This document shows positions 6,989 through 15,776 of a stretch of DNA of 64,000 nt, piece by piece; positions within the stretch are counted from its first letter, which is position 1; each line of letters begins with the position of its first letter. Origin of the DNA: Sediminicola sp037203765. GTDB taxonomy: Bacteria > Bacteroidota > Bacteroidia > Flavobacteriales > Flavobacteriaceae. The stretch is taken from NCBI RefSeq assembly GCF_037203765.1, contig NZ_JBBCAS010000005.1:124001-188000 (forward strand), read 5' to 3'. The position numbers were made by a program, and so were the translations under genes. The notes below the pieces were generated by a model. That model had not been told where the DNA came from and did no database searches. It was given only the letters and a program-made list of their open reading frames with translations.

Positions 6989-8711
6989 CGATTACCCTAT
7001 TCTGATAGGCCACATTCTTACCTAAAAGCGATATGTTAGCCGGATCATCAAAATACTTTACAGCTTCCGTGATCCTAACAAAAAGGCATTCCTTGTGCAG
7101 CACATCTATAATGCCCGAGGTAAAAATAATATCCCTGGTCGGACCTATGGCGCCCGCGATATAAAATTCTATTTCCCGCTTGTGGATCTCATCTATTACC
7201 TGGACCAACATTTTGGCGGCGGTAGAATCTATATAATTGATGGCCTCTGCATTCAAAATGATCAATTTCAGACCTGGACCTTTTGCTTCTATCTGCTTAA
7301 AGAGCTGGGTCTTGAAAAAATTGGTGTTCCCAAAATACAATTGGGCATCGAAGCGCACAATCAGGATATCGTCCCTTACGATCACCTCTTTCTCAAAACG
7401 GTATATATTCCTATAATAATCGGTACCCCTAATATTTCCCAAAACTGCAAAATGGGGCTTGGAAGTCCTATAGACCATCACTAATAAAGATACCAAAACT
7501 CCCACTAATATCCCCTCTTTGATCCCTATGAACAAAGTCACCAAAAAAGTAATGACCAACACCCAAAATTCATCTTTTCTATGTTTCCAAAGATTTTGTG
7601 GATAGGGGATATCGATAAGCCCAAAGACCGATACCATGATAATGGAGGCCAGGGCCGCATTGGGCAAAAAGTAGAACAAGGGGGTCAGGAACAACAAGGT
7701 GATCACCACCAACAGCACACTGAATACTTGTGCCACTGTAGATTTTGCCCCCGATTCCGCATTGATGGCCGATCTTGAAAAACTTGAGGTTACGGGATAG
7801 GATTGAAAAAAGGAGCCCACCATATTGGAGGTTCCCAAGGCCACCAGTTCCTGATTGGCGTCTATGGTTTCCTTATCGCTCTTTTCTTCCAAGGCCTTGC
7901 CTATGGAAATGGTCTCCAAATAGCCCACCAAGGCCAAGGCCAGTGCGATGGAAAAAATTTCGGATGCCCTACCCATCCCGAATGCAGGCATGGTAAACGA
8001 CGGAAGACCCTCCGGTACAACCCCTACCACATTGACTCCATAGCCTTCCAGACCTAAAAAATATACGGCGAAGCCTCCCAAGAGCACTACCAAAAGCACG
8101 GACGGGAACTTCTTGTTCCATCGCTTTAAAAGCACAATGATCAGGATCCCCATAATACCAATGGCCAGATCGTACAGGTTGGTTGTTGAAATATTTTGAA
8201 AAGCGTTCACGATCATCTGGTGAAACTGGTTGCTATTGGGAATATTGGCCCCCAACAGATGTTTCAGCTGACTGAAGATAATGGTGAGTGCCGCTGCCGA
8301 GGTAAACCCGCTGATGACAGGTTTGGACATAAAATTTACGAGAAAGCCCATCCTCAAAAGGCCCAGGGTCAGCTGAATGGCCCCTACCATAAAGGCCAGG
8401 AATACGGCCATAATGATGTATTCTTCCATGCTAGTAATGGCCAAAGCCCCCAGTCCGGCCGCTACCAAAAGGGAATCCATGGCCACGGGCCCAATGGCCA
8501 CCTGCCGGGATGTTCCCATTAGGGCATAGATCAAAATAGGGAAGAGGGAAGCATACAGCCCATAAACGGGTGGCAATCCCGCAATCATGGCATAGGCCAT
8601 CCCTTGTGGAATCAGGATCACACCCACGGTGAATCCGGCAACGAGGTCACTGCCCAAAAATTTCTTTTGGTATTTTGGCAACCAATCCAGAAAAGGGAAA
8701 AATTTACGCAT
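6981..8711 (-). CDS. SulP-family anion transporter with STAS domain
   Basis: 576 residues, the usual length for SulP carriers. The transmembrane part (about 20-420) opens with LVAGFTVGVILIPQGMAYA, the SulP signature, and continues with VAIGPVAMDSLL and GFTSAAALTI. The C-terminal STAS domain (about 435-550) keeps the nucleotide-binding-like loop NYIDSTAAK. SulP proteins move sulfate, bicarbonate or other anions across the inner membrane. With a persulfide-dioxygenase/rhodanese protein next door, sulfite or sulfate movement is a reasonable guess. The promoter carries the same kind of dyad as its neighbour. Confidence 0.93.
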   Translation of the reverse strand: MRKFFPFLDWLPKYQKKFLGSDLVAGFTVGVILIPQGMAYAMIAGLPPVYGLYASLFPILIYALMGTSRQVAIGPVAMDSLLVAAGLGALAITSMEEYIIMAVFLAFMVGAIQLTLGLLRMGFLVNFMSKPVISGFTSAAALTIIFSQLKHLLGANIPNSNQFHQMIVNAFQNISTTNLYDLAIGIMGILIIVLLKRWNKKFPSVLLVVLLGGFAVYFLGLEGYGVNVVGVVPEGLPSFTMPAFGMGRASEIFSIALALALVGYLETISIGKALEEKSDKETIDANQELVALGTSNMVGSFFQSYPVTSSFSRSAINAESGAKSTVAQVFSVLLVVITLLFLTPLFYFLPNAALASIIMVSVFGLIDIPYPQNLWKHRKDEFWVLVITFLVTLFIGIKEGILVGVLVSLLVMVYRTSKPHFAVLGNIRGTDYYRNIYRFEKEVIVRDDILIVRFDAQLYFGNTNFFKTQLFKQIEAKGPGLKLIILNAEAINYIDSTAAKMLVQVIDEIHKREIEFYIAGAIGPTRDIIFTSGIIDVLHKECLFVRITEAVKYFDDPANISLLGKNVAYQNRVIGN

Positions 8712-8715
8712 GGGT

Positions 8716-8759
8716 CAAATTTAACATTTTTAGGATAGGCTTAAAGTAACATTTGCTAC
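8716..8759 (-). promoter_or_regulatory. Promoter of the SulP gene with GTAAC-N4-GCTAC dyad at about -41.5
   Basis: The -7 box TAAATTTG (8723-8716) lies 4 bases before the SulP ATG. The inverted repeat GTAAC-ATTT-GCTAC (8746-8759, one mismatch) is centred at 8752.5, again 36.5 bp from the end of the box. The dyad is nearly identical to the one before the metallo-beta-lactamase gene. Confidence 0.55.
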
Positions 8760-8777
8760 AATAGGGTATATTAATGA

Positions 8778-9116
8778 TCAATCCGTGGCAATCCCAAAAT
8801 ATACCCATTCCACATGCTCCCCATAGGGGTTGCTTTGGGAGTGCCATTCTCCTGGTTCAATGGTGATACAGTCCCCAACGCCCAAAACCACCTTTTCCTG
8901 GTTCACAACAAATTCTGCCCTTCCCTTCAGGATATAGAAAACCTCGTACATGGTGGGGTGATTATGGGTTTCTACAGCCTGCCCCGGTGCAAAAACCGCC
9001 GAACTGAAATTCATCAGTTGCGGGACGGTTCCTTTTTCCAAAAGCACCTTCTTTTTAACGGATGCGTCATGGCTTACCCCTACCTCAGCTACCTCTTGGG
9101 AACGGACTAATTTCAT
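8778..9116 (-). CDS. Small cupin-domain protein
   Basis: 112 residues from the ATG at 9116 (MKLVRSQEVAEVG). A longer reading from 9152 would overlap the previous gene by 31 bases and adds nothing cupin-like, so the shorter start is preferred. The cupin motifs are visible: VETHNHPTMYEVFYILKG (motif 1, two metal His and Glu) and DCITIEPGEWHSQ (motif 2, His). A single cupin of this size is often a sugar or small-molecule binding or isomerase protein; the substrate is unknown. It is the last gene of a tight minus-strand run. Confidence 0.8.
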   Translation of the reverse strand: MKLVRSQEVAEVGVSHDASVKKKVLLEKGTVPQLMNFSSAVFAPGQAVETHNHPTMYEVFYILKGRAEFVVNQEKVVLGVGDCITIEPGEWHSQSNPYGEHVEWVYFGIATD

Positions 9117-9121
9117 ACGGC

Positions 9122-9901
9122 TTATGACGCTGGGATTAGGGTCACGGAACACACTTTGGGGTCCTTGCCCAACAATTGGAATCCGGTTGACAATCGTTGC
9201 TGTGTCACTTCGTAGGGATAGAAGGTAATGGGTTCTATACAGACCATATTGGGTACCTCAGTCCATAACATAAAGTTGCCAAAGCCCTCGCTCTTGATGG
9301 TAAGTTCTTTTTTATCCTTTAAAGTAATGGAATCGCTGTCCTTCACTTCCAAGGCCCTACTGCCCACGGCCAGTACTTCCTCCAGGGTTATCTTTTTTGT
9401 TCCGGTATCAATGATGGGCCCATTGGTATGGAGATAAAAAGCGGGATGGTAGCCCAACATATAGGGCATCCCTTCTTCCCCAACAATGGTAAAAGTAATT
9501 TCCAGGGTATCATTAAGCAGTTCGTACTTCTTTTCAAAACCAAAATCATAGGGCCAGGTCAAAAAAGCGGCACTCGATTTTTCAGGGAATTTTGAATTTT
9601 TGATCTCCGTACCCGCATTGTATTTTTTTTGATAAACCACTTGGGTATCGGATTGGGATACCAGCTCATAGGCCAGTTCCCGCAATAGCCCATGCTGGTC
9701 CTGCACCGCCATCCCCTTAGGGGTTTCTACCATAAAATCGGCCTCATTGGTGGGTCCGATTATGGGAAACATTTCCGTATCCGCATTGCGCCAACCGGGA
9801 TTGCCCTTTTGGTGGATATACTCATGGCGTCCTACCTTGAAACTTACCAGTTCCCCAGCATCTACCTGCACCTTGGAACGGTCAGAAGTTAATTTTTCCA
9901 T
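9122..9901 (-). CDS. Aldose 1-epimerase-like protein (galactose mutarotase fold)
   Basis: 259 residues. The sequence shows the mutarotase-like plan: GRHEYIHQKGNPGWRNADTEMFPIIGP near the start, a central YMLGYHPAFYL with the conserved catalytic-type His, and a late VCIEPITFYP with the conserved Glu. Members interconvert anomers of aldoses or bind hexose phosphates. It starts 3 bases after the M20 peptidase stop and ends 5 bases before the cupin start, so it belongs to one operon. The substrate cannot be told. Confidence 0.8.
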   Translation of the reverse strand: MEKLTSDRSKVQVDAGELVSFKVGRHEYIHQKGNPGWRNADTEMFPIIGPTNEADFMVETPKGMAVQDQHGLLRELAYELVSQSDTQVVYQKKYNAGTEIKNSKFPEKSSAAFLTWPYDFGFEKKYELLNDTLEITFTIVGEEGMPYMLGYHPAFYLHTNGPIIDTGTKKITLEEVLAVGSRALEVKDSDSITLKDKKELTIKSEGFGNFMLWTEVPNMVCIEPITFYPYEVTQQRLSTGFQLLGKDPKVCSVTLIPAS

Positions 9902-9904
9902 CGT

Positions 9905-11203
9905 TTATTGATTGATAAGTCTATATATAAAAATGGCGGTACGTTTGGTAAGGTCCTCAAAGGTATTGAGGTTTACGGTCTCCTGTGGGGTATGTGCCCC
10001 ACTGCCCATGGTTCCCAGTCCGTCCAAACAATCCACATATTCCGCCACAAAGGAGATATCGGCAGCCCCTCTTTTTCCGGGGTCGTAGCCCAAAACCTCC
10101 CCATAGCCCAGATCTTGACTCACTTGGCTCAGTTCTTTCAACAACCTTTCGTTGCCGGGAGTTGGGCCCATGGCCGGATAGCTGTCCGTAAAACTGATGG
10201 TTGCCGAGGTCTGTGGCAAATTGTTCGCGACAATGGCCCTCATTTTCTCCCGGGCGCTCTCCTTTTGCTCCTCGGAGATAAAACGCAATCCCCCATGCAC
10301 CACGGCCGTTTGTGCCACCACATTTGTCTTGCCAAAGGCGGTGCCCTTACTGGTCATATCATCATAGGTCACAAAGGTACCTCCCAACAGGTTACCGGGG
10401 TTGAAGGTCAGGAACTCCTCTCCCTTTACCTCGTTATAAAATTCATTAAGGATGCGCGACATTTCAAAAATGGCTCCCGCCCCTGTATTCTCGTTGAAGA
10501 TCCCTGAAGAATGAGCCCTCTTCCCTGTCGTTTCCACCTTCCATCCGGAAGATCCCCTTCTCGCCACCGTGGCATAGTTAAAACCTGTGGAGGTTTCAAA
10601 ATTCAGGGCGATATCACTGCGCTTAGCTGCATCTATCAGATCTTTTCTACTGATTTCCAAAGGCTTTCCTGTACTCTCCTCATCCCCCGTAAAGGCCACG
10701 ATGATCTGTGCATTTTTTAGTAGACCGTTATCATGAAGGGCCTTAAGGGCATACAATACGATAACATCCCCACCTTTCATATCGTTACCACCCGGGGCAT
10801 GGGCCATACTGTCGTTGACCATTTCAAAGGTCTGGAACGGACTGTCCTCTTCAAAAACCGTATCCAAATGCCCGATAAGCAATAATTTTTTTCCCTTATT
10901 GCCAGATGTTTCGGCAAACAAGTGCCCACCCCTGTTCATCTCTTGGGGCATTTCTATCCAATTGGTCTTAAAATTGATCTGATCAAAGGCGTCCTTAAAG
11001 ACCATGCCTACTTCCTTTACCCCTTTGGCATTGAGGGTACCGCTATTGATATTCACTACCTTTTCCAAAAAGCCTAGGGCATCGGCATTGTTGGCCTTGA
11101 TGCTCTTGACAATTTTTTGCTCTGTTTTGGAAAGTTTTTGGGCAAGTACTGCCGTGCCGCTAAGGGTACATAGCAGAAAGCTTAAAACGTATTTTAATTT
11201 CAT
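9905..11203 (-). CDS. Secreted M20-family metallopeptidase (glutamate carboxypeptidase-like)
   Basis: 432 residues with a signal peptide (about 1-21, ending TAVLAQ). Metal-site motifs of M20 are present in order: LIGHLDTVFEED (first His and Asp), GGNDMKGGD (bridging Asp), FTGDEESTG (catalytic and metal Glu), and a late His in GSGAHTPQE. The insert between about 205 and 330 is the usual dimerisation domain. Carboxypeptidase G2-like enzymes remove C-terminal glutamate or cleave small peptides in the periplasm. It is the second gene of the run that begins with a PLP lyase. Confidence 0.9.
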   Translation of the reverse strand: MKLKYVLSFLLCTLSGTAVLAQKLSKTEQKIVKSIKANNADALGFLEKVVNINSGTLNAKGVKEVGMVFKDAFDQINFKTNWIEMPQEMNRGGHLFAETSGNKGKKLLLIGHLDTVFEEDSPFQTFEMVNDSMAHAPGGNDMKGGDVIVLYALKALHDNGLLKNAQIIVAFTGDEESTGKPLEISRKDLIDAAKRSDIALNFETSTGFNYATVARRGSSGWKVETTGKRAHSSGIFNENTGAGAIFEMSRILNEFYNEVKGEEFLTFNPGNLLGGTFVTYDDMTSKGTAFGKTNVVAQTAVVHGGLRFISEEQKESAREKMRAIVANNLPQTSATISFTDSYPAMGPTPGNERLLKELSQVSQDLGYGEVLGYDPGKRGAADISFVAEYVDCLDGLGTMGSGAHTPQETVNLNTFEDLTKRTAIFIYRLINQ

Positions 11204-11231
11204 GGGAAAGGTTGTTAGGGTTAATACCCTA

Positions 11232-12212
11232 CTAATCTATAAAACCTTTTTCTCGCATCCAATCCTCATTGAACATTTTACCCACATATCTACTACCGTG
11301 GTCGTGGAAGAGTACCACCACCACATCGTCCTTGGTGAAATGTTCTTTGAGTTGCAAGAGTCCTTTTACAGCAGCCCCGGCAGAATTCCCCAAGAACATG
11401 GCCTCTTCTTTGGCCAAGCGGGCAGTATAGATAGCGGCATCCTTATCGGTCACCTTGGTAAACCCGTCTATGACGCCAAAATTGACATTCTTGGGCAAGA
11501 TGTCCTCCCCGATCCCTTCGGTGATATACGGGTATATTTCGTTCTTATCAAAGATTCCGGTCTCGTGGTATTTTTTAAATACGGAGCCATAGGTATCAAT
11601 TCCCCAAACCTTAACGTTCGGGTTTTTCATTTTCAAATAGGATCCAACCCCGGAAATGGTTCCCCCGGTACCCACACCTACCACAAAATGAGTCACTTTC
11701 CCATCGGTCTGTTCCCAAATTTCAGGGCCGGTACTCAAAAAGTGCGCCTTGCAGTTGGAAGGATTGTCGTACTGGTTTACATACCAAGAATTGGGAATCT
11801 CGGTGGCCAATCTCTTGGCGGTGGAATAATAACTCCTTGGATCCTCGGGCTCAACATCCGTAGGACATACATGGACCTCACTGCCCATGGCCTTTAGGAT
11901 ATCTACCTTTTCCTTGGATTGTTTGTCACTGATCACGCAGATCATCTTATACCCTTTTACCACGGCAGCTAGGGCCAATCCCATTCCGGTATTTCCTGAG
12001 GTCCCTTCTATGATGGTGCCTCCCGGTTTTAGGATCCCCGCCTCCTCGGCATCGGTGATCATCTGTAGGGCCATACGGTCCTTGACAGAGTTACCGGGGT
12101 TAAAGGTTTCATATTTGGCCAGTACCAAACATGGTAATTCTGCCGTTAATCTGTTCAATTTTACCAATGGGGTGTTCCCAATGGTTCCCAAGATGTTTTC
12201 TGCGTATTCCAT
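11232..12212 (-). CDS. PLP-dependent cysteine synthase / cystathionine beta-synthase family enzyme
   Basis: 326 residues of fold-type II. K44 in NPGNSVKDRMA is the PLP lysine, EGTSGNTGMGLA binds the substrate carboxylate, and GVGTGGTISG holds the phosphate. There is no C-terminal CBS regulatory domain. The C-terminal half (GIGEDILPKNV, FHDHGSRYVGKMF) looks more like cystathionine beta-synthase than CysK. It condenses serine or O-acetylserine with a thiol or sulfide. It heads a run of four same-strand genes with small gaps (28, 3 and 5 bases). Confidence 0.88.
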   Translation of the reverse strand: MEYAENILGTIGNTPLVKLNRLTAELPCLVLAKYETFNPGNSVKDRMALQMITDAEEAGILKPGGTIIEGTSGNTGMGLALAAVVKGYKMICVISDKQSKEKVDILKAMGSEVHVCPTDVEPEDPRSYYSTAKRLATEIPNSWYVNQYDNPSNCKAHFLSTGPEIWEQTDGKVTHFVVGVGTGGTISGVGSYLKMKNPNVKVWGIDTYGSVFKKYHETGIFDKNEIYPYITEGIGEDILPKNVNFGVIDGFTKVTDKDAAIYTARLAKEEAMFLGNSAGAAVKGLLQLKEHFTKDDVVVVLFHDHGSRYVGKMFNEDWMREKGFID

Positions 12213-12220
12213 AGTTGCCG

Positions 12221-12228
12221 CAAAGATA
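12221..12228 (-). promoter_or_regulatory. -7 promoter box of the PLP lyase operon
   Basis: TATCTTTG on the minus strand, a perfect TANNTTTG box, ends 8 bases before the ATG at 12212. No convincing -33 element or dyad is seen. The same octamer precedes queE. Confidence 0.4.
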
Positions 12229-12382
12229 CAATTTTGCCCATGTTTGTGATAATTTTTCCCTACTTCTCTTTTCTTGGAAATAGCGTGTGGCTAGTCCGTT
12301 GATAATCAAGCAGACCGGCCAATTTTACTAAAAAGAAAAAGTGGATTATGGTTTTGCCCTACCCTTCCTTTGGCGCCCAAAC

Positions 12383-13624
12383 CTATTCGAACTTAATGGA
12401 CTTCACCGGAGATATTTTGGTAATGATGTAGGACGGGATCAAGAGCATCAAAAGGCAAAGGACCAATACCCCAAGGTTGAGGACCAGCACGGTGACCACA
12501 TCAATATGAACCGGGATATAATCGATATAATATTCCTGTGGATTGGGAAATTTGAACATTCTGAACTTCTCCTGTGCCAATAGCAGTCCCAACCCCAAGA
12601 GGTTGCCCCAAAAAAGGCCAATGACAATCAGGTAGGTAGCATTGTACAAAAACACTTTTCTGATGCTCCAGTTGTTGGATCCCAACGCCTTTAAGATCCC
12701 TATCATTTGGGTACGCTCCAGAATGAGCACCAAAAGGGCGGTAATCATATTGATACCCCCTACGATGACCATGATCCCGATGATCAGAGCGATATTAAAA
12801 TCGAAGAGCCCTATCCATTCGAAAATCTTATAGTATTTGTTCTTGATATTCTGGGTATCCAAATTGGAGACCGTTTTTCCGTAGATTTCTTTGGTTTTTT
12901 GGTCTATATCGTCAAAGCTGTTAAGGAAAACCTCAAAATTACCCGCTTGGTTGTTCTCCCATTTGTTCATCCGTTGGATATGGCGAAGGTCCGTAAAAAT
13001 ATAGTTGCTATCGAACTCTTCAAAACCACTGTCGTAGATCCCCGTGATCTTAAATTTTCGTTGGTTCGGGATTTGGTTGGGATCGTCGTCTTTTAGGAAG
13101 AAGGTAAAAAAGGTATCTCCCGTATGGAGCTCCAACCTACTGGCCAGGATCTGTGAGATGAGCACCTCATCATTGAGGTCGCCCGTATAATTGGGCAGGG
13201 TGCCCGATACCAGATAATCCCGGAAGGCCCCCCACTGATAGTCCTTGCCTACCCCTTTGGCAATGATGCCCTCAAAGGTATCCTCGGTCCTGATGATCCC
13301 CCCTTTGCTGGCCACCGCCTGTATGTGGTTGATACCATCCACATCCTTAAATTCCGGATAGAATTCCTGTTCCAGGGACACGGGAACGACCGATACATCG
13401 GAAGCATTGTTATCGTAGTTGTAAATTTGGATATGGCCATTGAAAGCGGCTACTTTTTCCCTGATCTTATGCTTTAGTCCAACCCCCGTGGCAATGGCGA
13501 TGAGCATCATGATTACCCCCAATGCAATAGCCACAATCGCTATTTTTATAATTGGTGCGGAAATACTACTTTTATGCTCTTTGCCCTTGATGAGTCGCTT
13601 GGCAATAAAAAATTCTAAATTCAA
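12383..13624 (-). CDS. FtsX/LolC-E-type ABC transporter permease, TTG start
   Basis: 413 residues in the usual order: one N-terminal membrane helix (about 25-50), a large periplasmic domain (about 50-265), then three helices (about 272-300, 320-350, 375-405). The family is the LolC/E-like permease that, with an ATPase, releases lipoproteins from the inner membrane; no ATPase gene is adjacent. The start must be TTG at 13624: an in-frame TAA lies five codons upstream and no ATG lies between, and MNLEFFIAKRL is the expected opening of the family. The start is 3 bases from the start of the divergent NamZ gene. Confidence 0.85.
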   Translation of the reverse strand: MNLEFFIAKRLIKGKEHKSSISAPIIKIAIVAIALGVIMMLIAIATGVGLKHKIREKVAAFNGHIQIYNYDNNASDVSVVPVSLEQEFYPEFKDVDGINHIQAVASKGGIIRTEDTFEGIIAKGVGKDYQWGAFRDYLVSGTLPNYTGDLNDEVLISQILASRLELHTGDTFFTFFLKDDDPNQIPNQRKFKITGIYDSGFEEFDSNYIFTDLRHIQRMNKWENNQAGNFEVFLNSFDDIDQKTKEIYGKTVSNLDTQNIKNKYYKIFEWIGLFDFNIALIIGIMVIVGGINMITALLVLILERTQMIGILKALGSNNWSIRKVFLYNATYLIVIGLFWGNLLGLGLLLAQEKFRMFKFPNPQEYYIDYIPVHIDVVTVLVLNLGVLVLCLLMLLIPSYIITKISPVKSIKFE

Positions 13625-13627
13625 TCT

Positions 13628-14866
13628 ATGGGGTTTTTATCCATTTTCAAAAGTACATTTTTATTGTGGTTTTTGATACTTTCTTCCTGCGGAAACAAAA
13701 TCAATTCCAACAAAAATATAACGGACACTGTAATCAATGAAGTACCGCTACCGGTACAGGAACCCGTTATGGTGGCTGCCAACCGCACTGCAGCATACCT
13801 GCCCCTGCTCCGTGGCAAGAAGGTGGCCGTAGTGGCCAACCAGACCAGTGTCATCTTCAAAAAGGAAGGGTATACCCATTTGGTAGATTCCCTTTTGTCT
13901 CTGGACATCAGTGTAAAAAAGGTCTTCGCCCCCGAACACGGTTTCCGTGGGGAGGCCGACGCCGGAGAGGCCGTCAAGGACGGTATAGATACCAAAACGG
14001 GCCTGCCCCTGATTTCCCTATATGGCAAAAACAAAAAACCCTCGGACGAGCAGCTGCAAGGTTTGGATGTGGTCCTCTTTGATATTCAGGATGTGGGGGT
14101 ACGTTTCTACACCTATATCGCTACCCTACAATTGGTGATGGAAGCCTGTGCCAAAAACAATATCCCGGTCATTGTTCTGGACCGCCCCAATCCCAATGGC
14201 AGTTATGTGGACGGCCCCACCATGGAAGCCGAGCATACCAGCTTTTTAGGAATGACCACCATTCCTTTGGTCTATGGGATGACCATAGGCGAATACGCCC
14301 ATATGATCAATAAAGAAGGGTGGCTGGAAGACGGACGCAAAGCGGATATTACCGTAGTCCCCTTAAAAAACTATACCCATAATACCGAGTACCACCTGCC
14401 CATTCGGCCTTCGCCCAATCTGCCCAATGACAAGAGTATCAACCTTTACCCCAGCCTTGGACTTTTTGAAGGCACCAATGTGAATGCTGGACGGGGAACC
14501 GAATTCCAGTTCCAGCGTTATGGGGCTTCATTCCTAAAAGCTTCGGCCTATGATTTCAGCTATGTGCCCAAGCCCAATTTTGGTTCCAAATCCCCCAAGG
14601 AGGAGGGCAAGACCTGCTATGGCAAGGACCTGTCCAATGCCCCCAAACTGCAACGGGTCACCCTCGCTTGGCTGATAGATGCCTACAAGAACAGTACGGA
14701 CAAGAGCAAATTCTTCCTCACCGATTCTTTTACCAAACATTCGGGGACGGCAAAACTGCAAAAGCAGATAGAGGACGGACTCACTGAGGAGGCCATTAAA
14801 AAAACATGGCAGGCCGATCTGGAAAGCTTCCGGAAAATCAGGATCAACTATTTGATGTACGAGTAG
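13628..14866 (+). CDS. Exo-beta-N-acetylmuramidase NamZ family lipoprotein (DUF1343)
   Basis: 412 residues. A lipoprotein signal ends in the lipobox ILSSC (Cys21). The body matches DUF1343/NamZ: GKKVAVVANQTSV, KKVFAPEHGFRGEADAGE, GLPLISLYG, DVVLFDIQDVGVRFYTYI, VLDRPNPNG and a late EGTNVNAGRGTEFQF. The characterised members remove terminal N-acetylmuramic acid from peptidoglycan fragments, so this one probably works in cell-wall recycling at the periplasmic face. Its start is only 3 bases from that of a divergent permease, so its promoter must lie inside that gene. Confidence 0.9.
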   Translation: MGFLSIFKSTFLLWFLILSSCGNKINSNKNITDTVINEVPLPVQEPVMVAANRTAAYLPLLRGKKVAVVANQTSVIFKKEGYTHLVDSLLSLDISVKKVFAPEHGFRGEADAGEAVKDGIDTKTGLPLISLYGKNKKPSDEQLQGLDVVLFDIQDVGVRFYTYIATLQLVMEACAKNNIPVIVLDRPNPNGSYVDGPTMEAEHTSFLGMTTIPLVYGMTIGEYAHMINKEGWLEDGRKADITVVPLKNYTHNTEYHLPIRPSPNLPNDKSINLYPSLGLFEGTNVNAGRGTEFQFQRYGASFLKASAYDFSYVPKPNFGSKSPKEEGKTCYGKDLSNAPKLQRVTLAWLIDAYKNSTDKSKFFLTDSFTKHSGTAKLQKQIEDGLTEEAIKKTWQADLESFRKIRINYLMYE

Positions 14867-14872
14867 AAAGGC

Positions 14873-15724
14873 TTACTGCTCCGTTTTTACCGCGGTAGCT
14901 TCCACGGTACTTGAGGGCTTTTTCTTAAAGGGAATCCCCAACAGTTTGCCAATATGGTTATTGTGTTCCGCATTGGGGTGGGTATCCACGCCATAGACCA
15001 GATCTTCCTTGGAGAGTTTGGTAAAGGTGCCCAGGAGCCGGTCCCAAATGGAAAAAATGTTCCCGTAATTGGAATCCGTGTACGGCAGCACATAATGGTG
15101 GTGCACCTTGTGCATATCCGGGGAAACAATGATATAACTCAATAGATCGTCTACCTTTTTTGGGAGGGTAATATTGGCATGGTTGAACTGTGAAAATACC
15201 ACCGATAGGGACTGGTACAACATAATAATGCCTATGGGCGCCCCTACCAACAACACCCCAAAACAGGTGAACAGAAAACGGATGACGCTCTCCCCCGGAT
15301 GGTGCCTATTGGCCGTGGTGGCATCCACTTCCTGGTCGGTATGGTGGATTAGATGGAAGCCCCAGAGCACTTTGATTTTGTGCTGTACCCAATGGGCAAA
15401 CCAAGCGCCAATAAAATCGAGCAGCATTACCCCCAACAGGATCTTTCCCCATAAGGGCATGCCGTCCAACCAATGGAGGATCCCAAAATTGTTCGCCACC
15501 GTCCAATCGCTGGTCTTCAACAGCACAAAGGCCAGGGCAAAATTGACGATAATGGTGGTGAGGGTAAAAAAGATATTGAGTCCCCCGTGTTTGAACTTCT
15601 TATAATCGAATCGGAACAGGGGCACCGCGTATTCCAACAACCAAAAGAAGGCGATCCCCGATACCAAGATAATACTCCGGTGGGATGATGGGATGGTCTC
15701 AAAATAGCTAATGATGCTTTCCAT
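14873..15724 (-). CDS. Fatty acid hydroxylase / sterol desaturase family membrane protein
   Basis: 283 residues from the ATG at 15724 (MESIISYFE); a start nine codons earlier is possible but adds a non-membrane stub. Several hydrophobic helices carry the di-iron histidine clusters: HWVQHK, HLIHHTD, NRHHPGE and HKVHHHYVLP. The product is a membrane-bound non-heme di-iron oxygenase that hydroxylates or desaturates lipids; the substrate (for example ornithine lipids, sphingolipids or carotenoids) cannot be read from sequence. It is convergent with the NamZ gene, with only 6 bases between stops. Confidence 0.88.
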   Translation of the reverse strand: MESIISYFETIPSSHRSIILVSGIAFFWLLEYAVPLFRFDYKKFKHGGLNIFFTLTTIIVNFALAFVLLKTSDWTVANNFGILHWLDGMPLWGKILLGVMLLDFIGAWFAHWVQHKIKVLWGFHLIHHTDQEVDATTANRHHPGESVIRFLFTCFGVLLVGAPIGIIMLYQSLSVVFSQFNHANITLPKKVDDLLSYIIVSPDMHKVHHHYVLPYTDSNYGNIFSIWDRLLGTFTKLSKEDLVYGVDTHPNAEHNNHIGKLLGIPFKKKPSSTVEATAVKTEQ

Positions 15725-15776
15725 AGCTGCAATATAAACAACCTGCCCCATATTTCAAATGGGGGCAGGCAAGGTG

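Noticed and set aside
9117..9152. Longer N-terminus for the cupin gene
   Set aside because: It would overlap the upstream gene by 31 bases and adds a non-cupin stretch; the ATG at 9116 fits the operon spacing.
13621..14034. 137-codon frame opposite the NamZ gene
   Set aside because: It is a mirror of the NamZ coding region, with no independent support; the NamZ motifs are on the plus strand.
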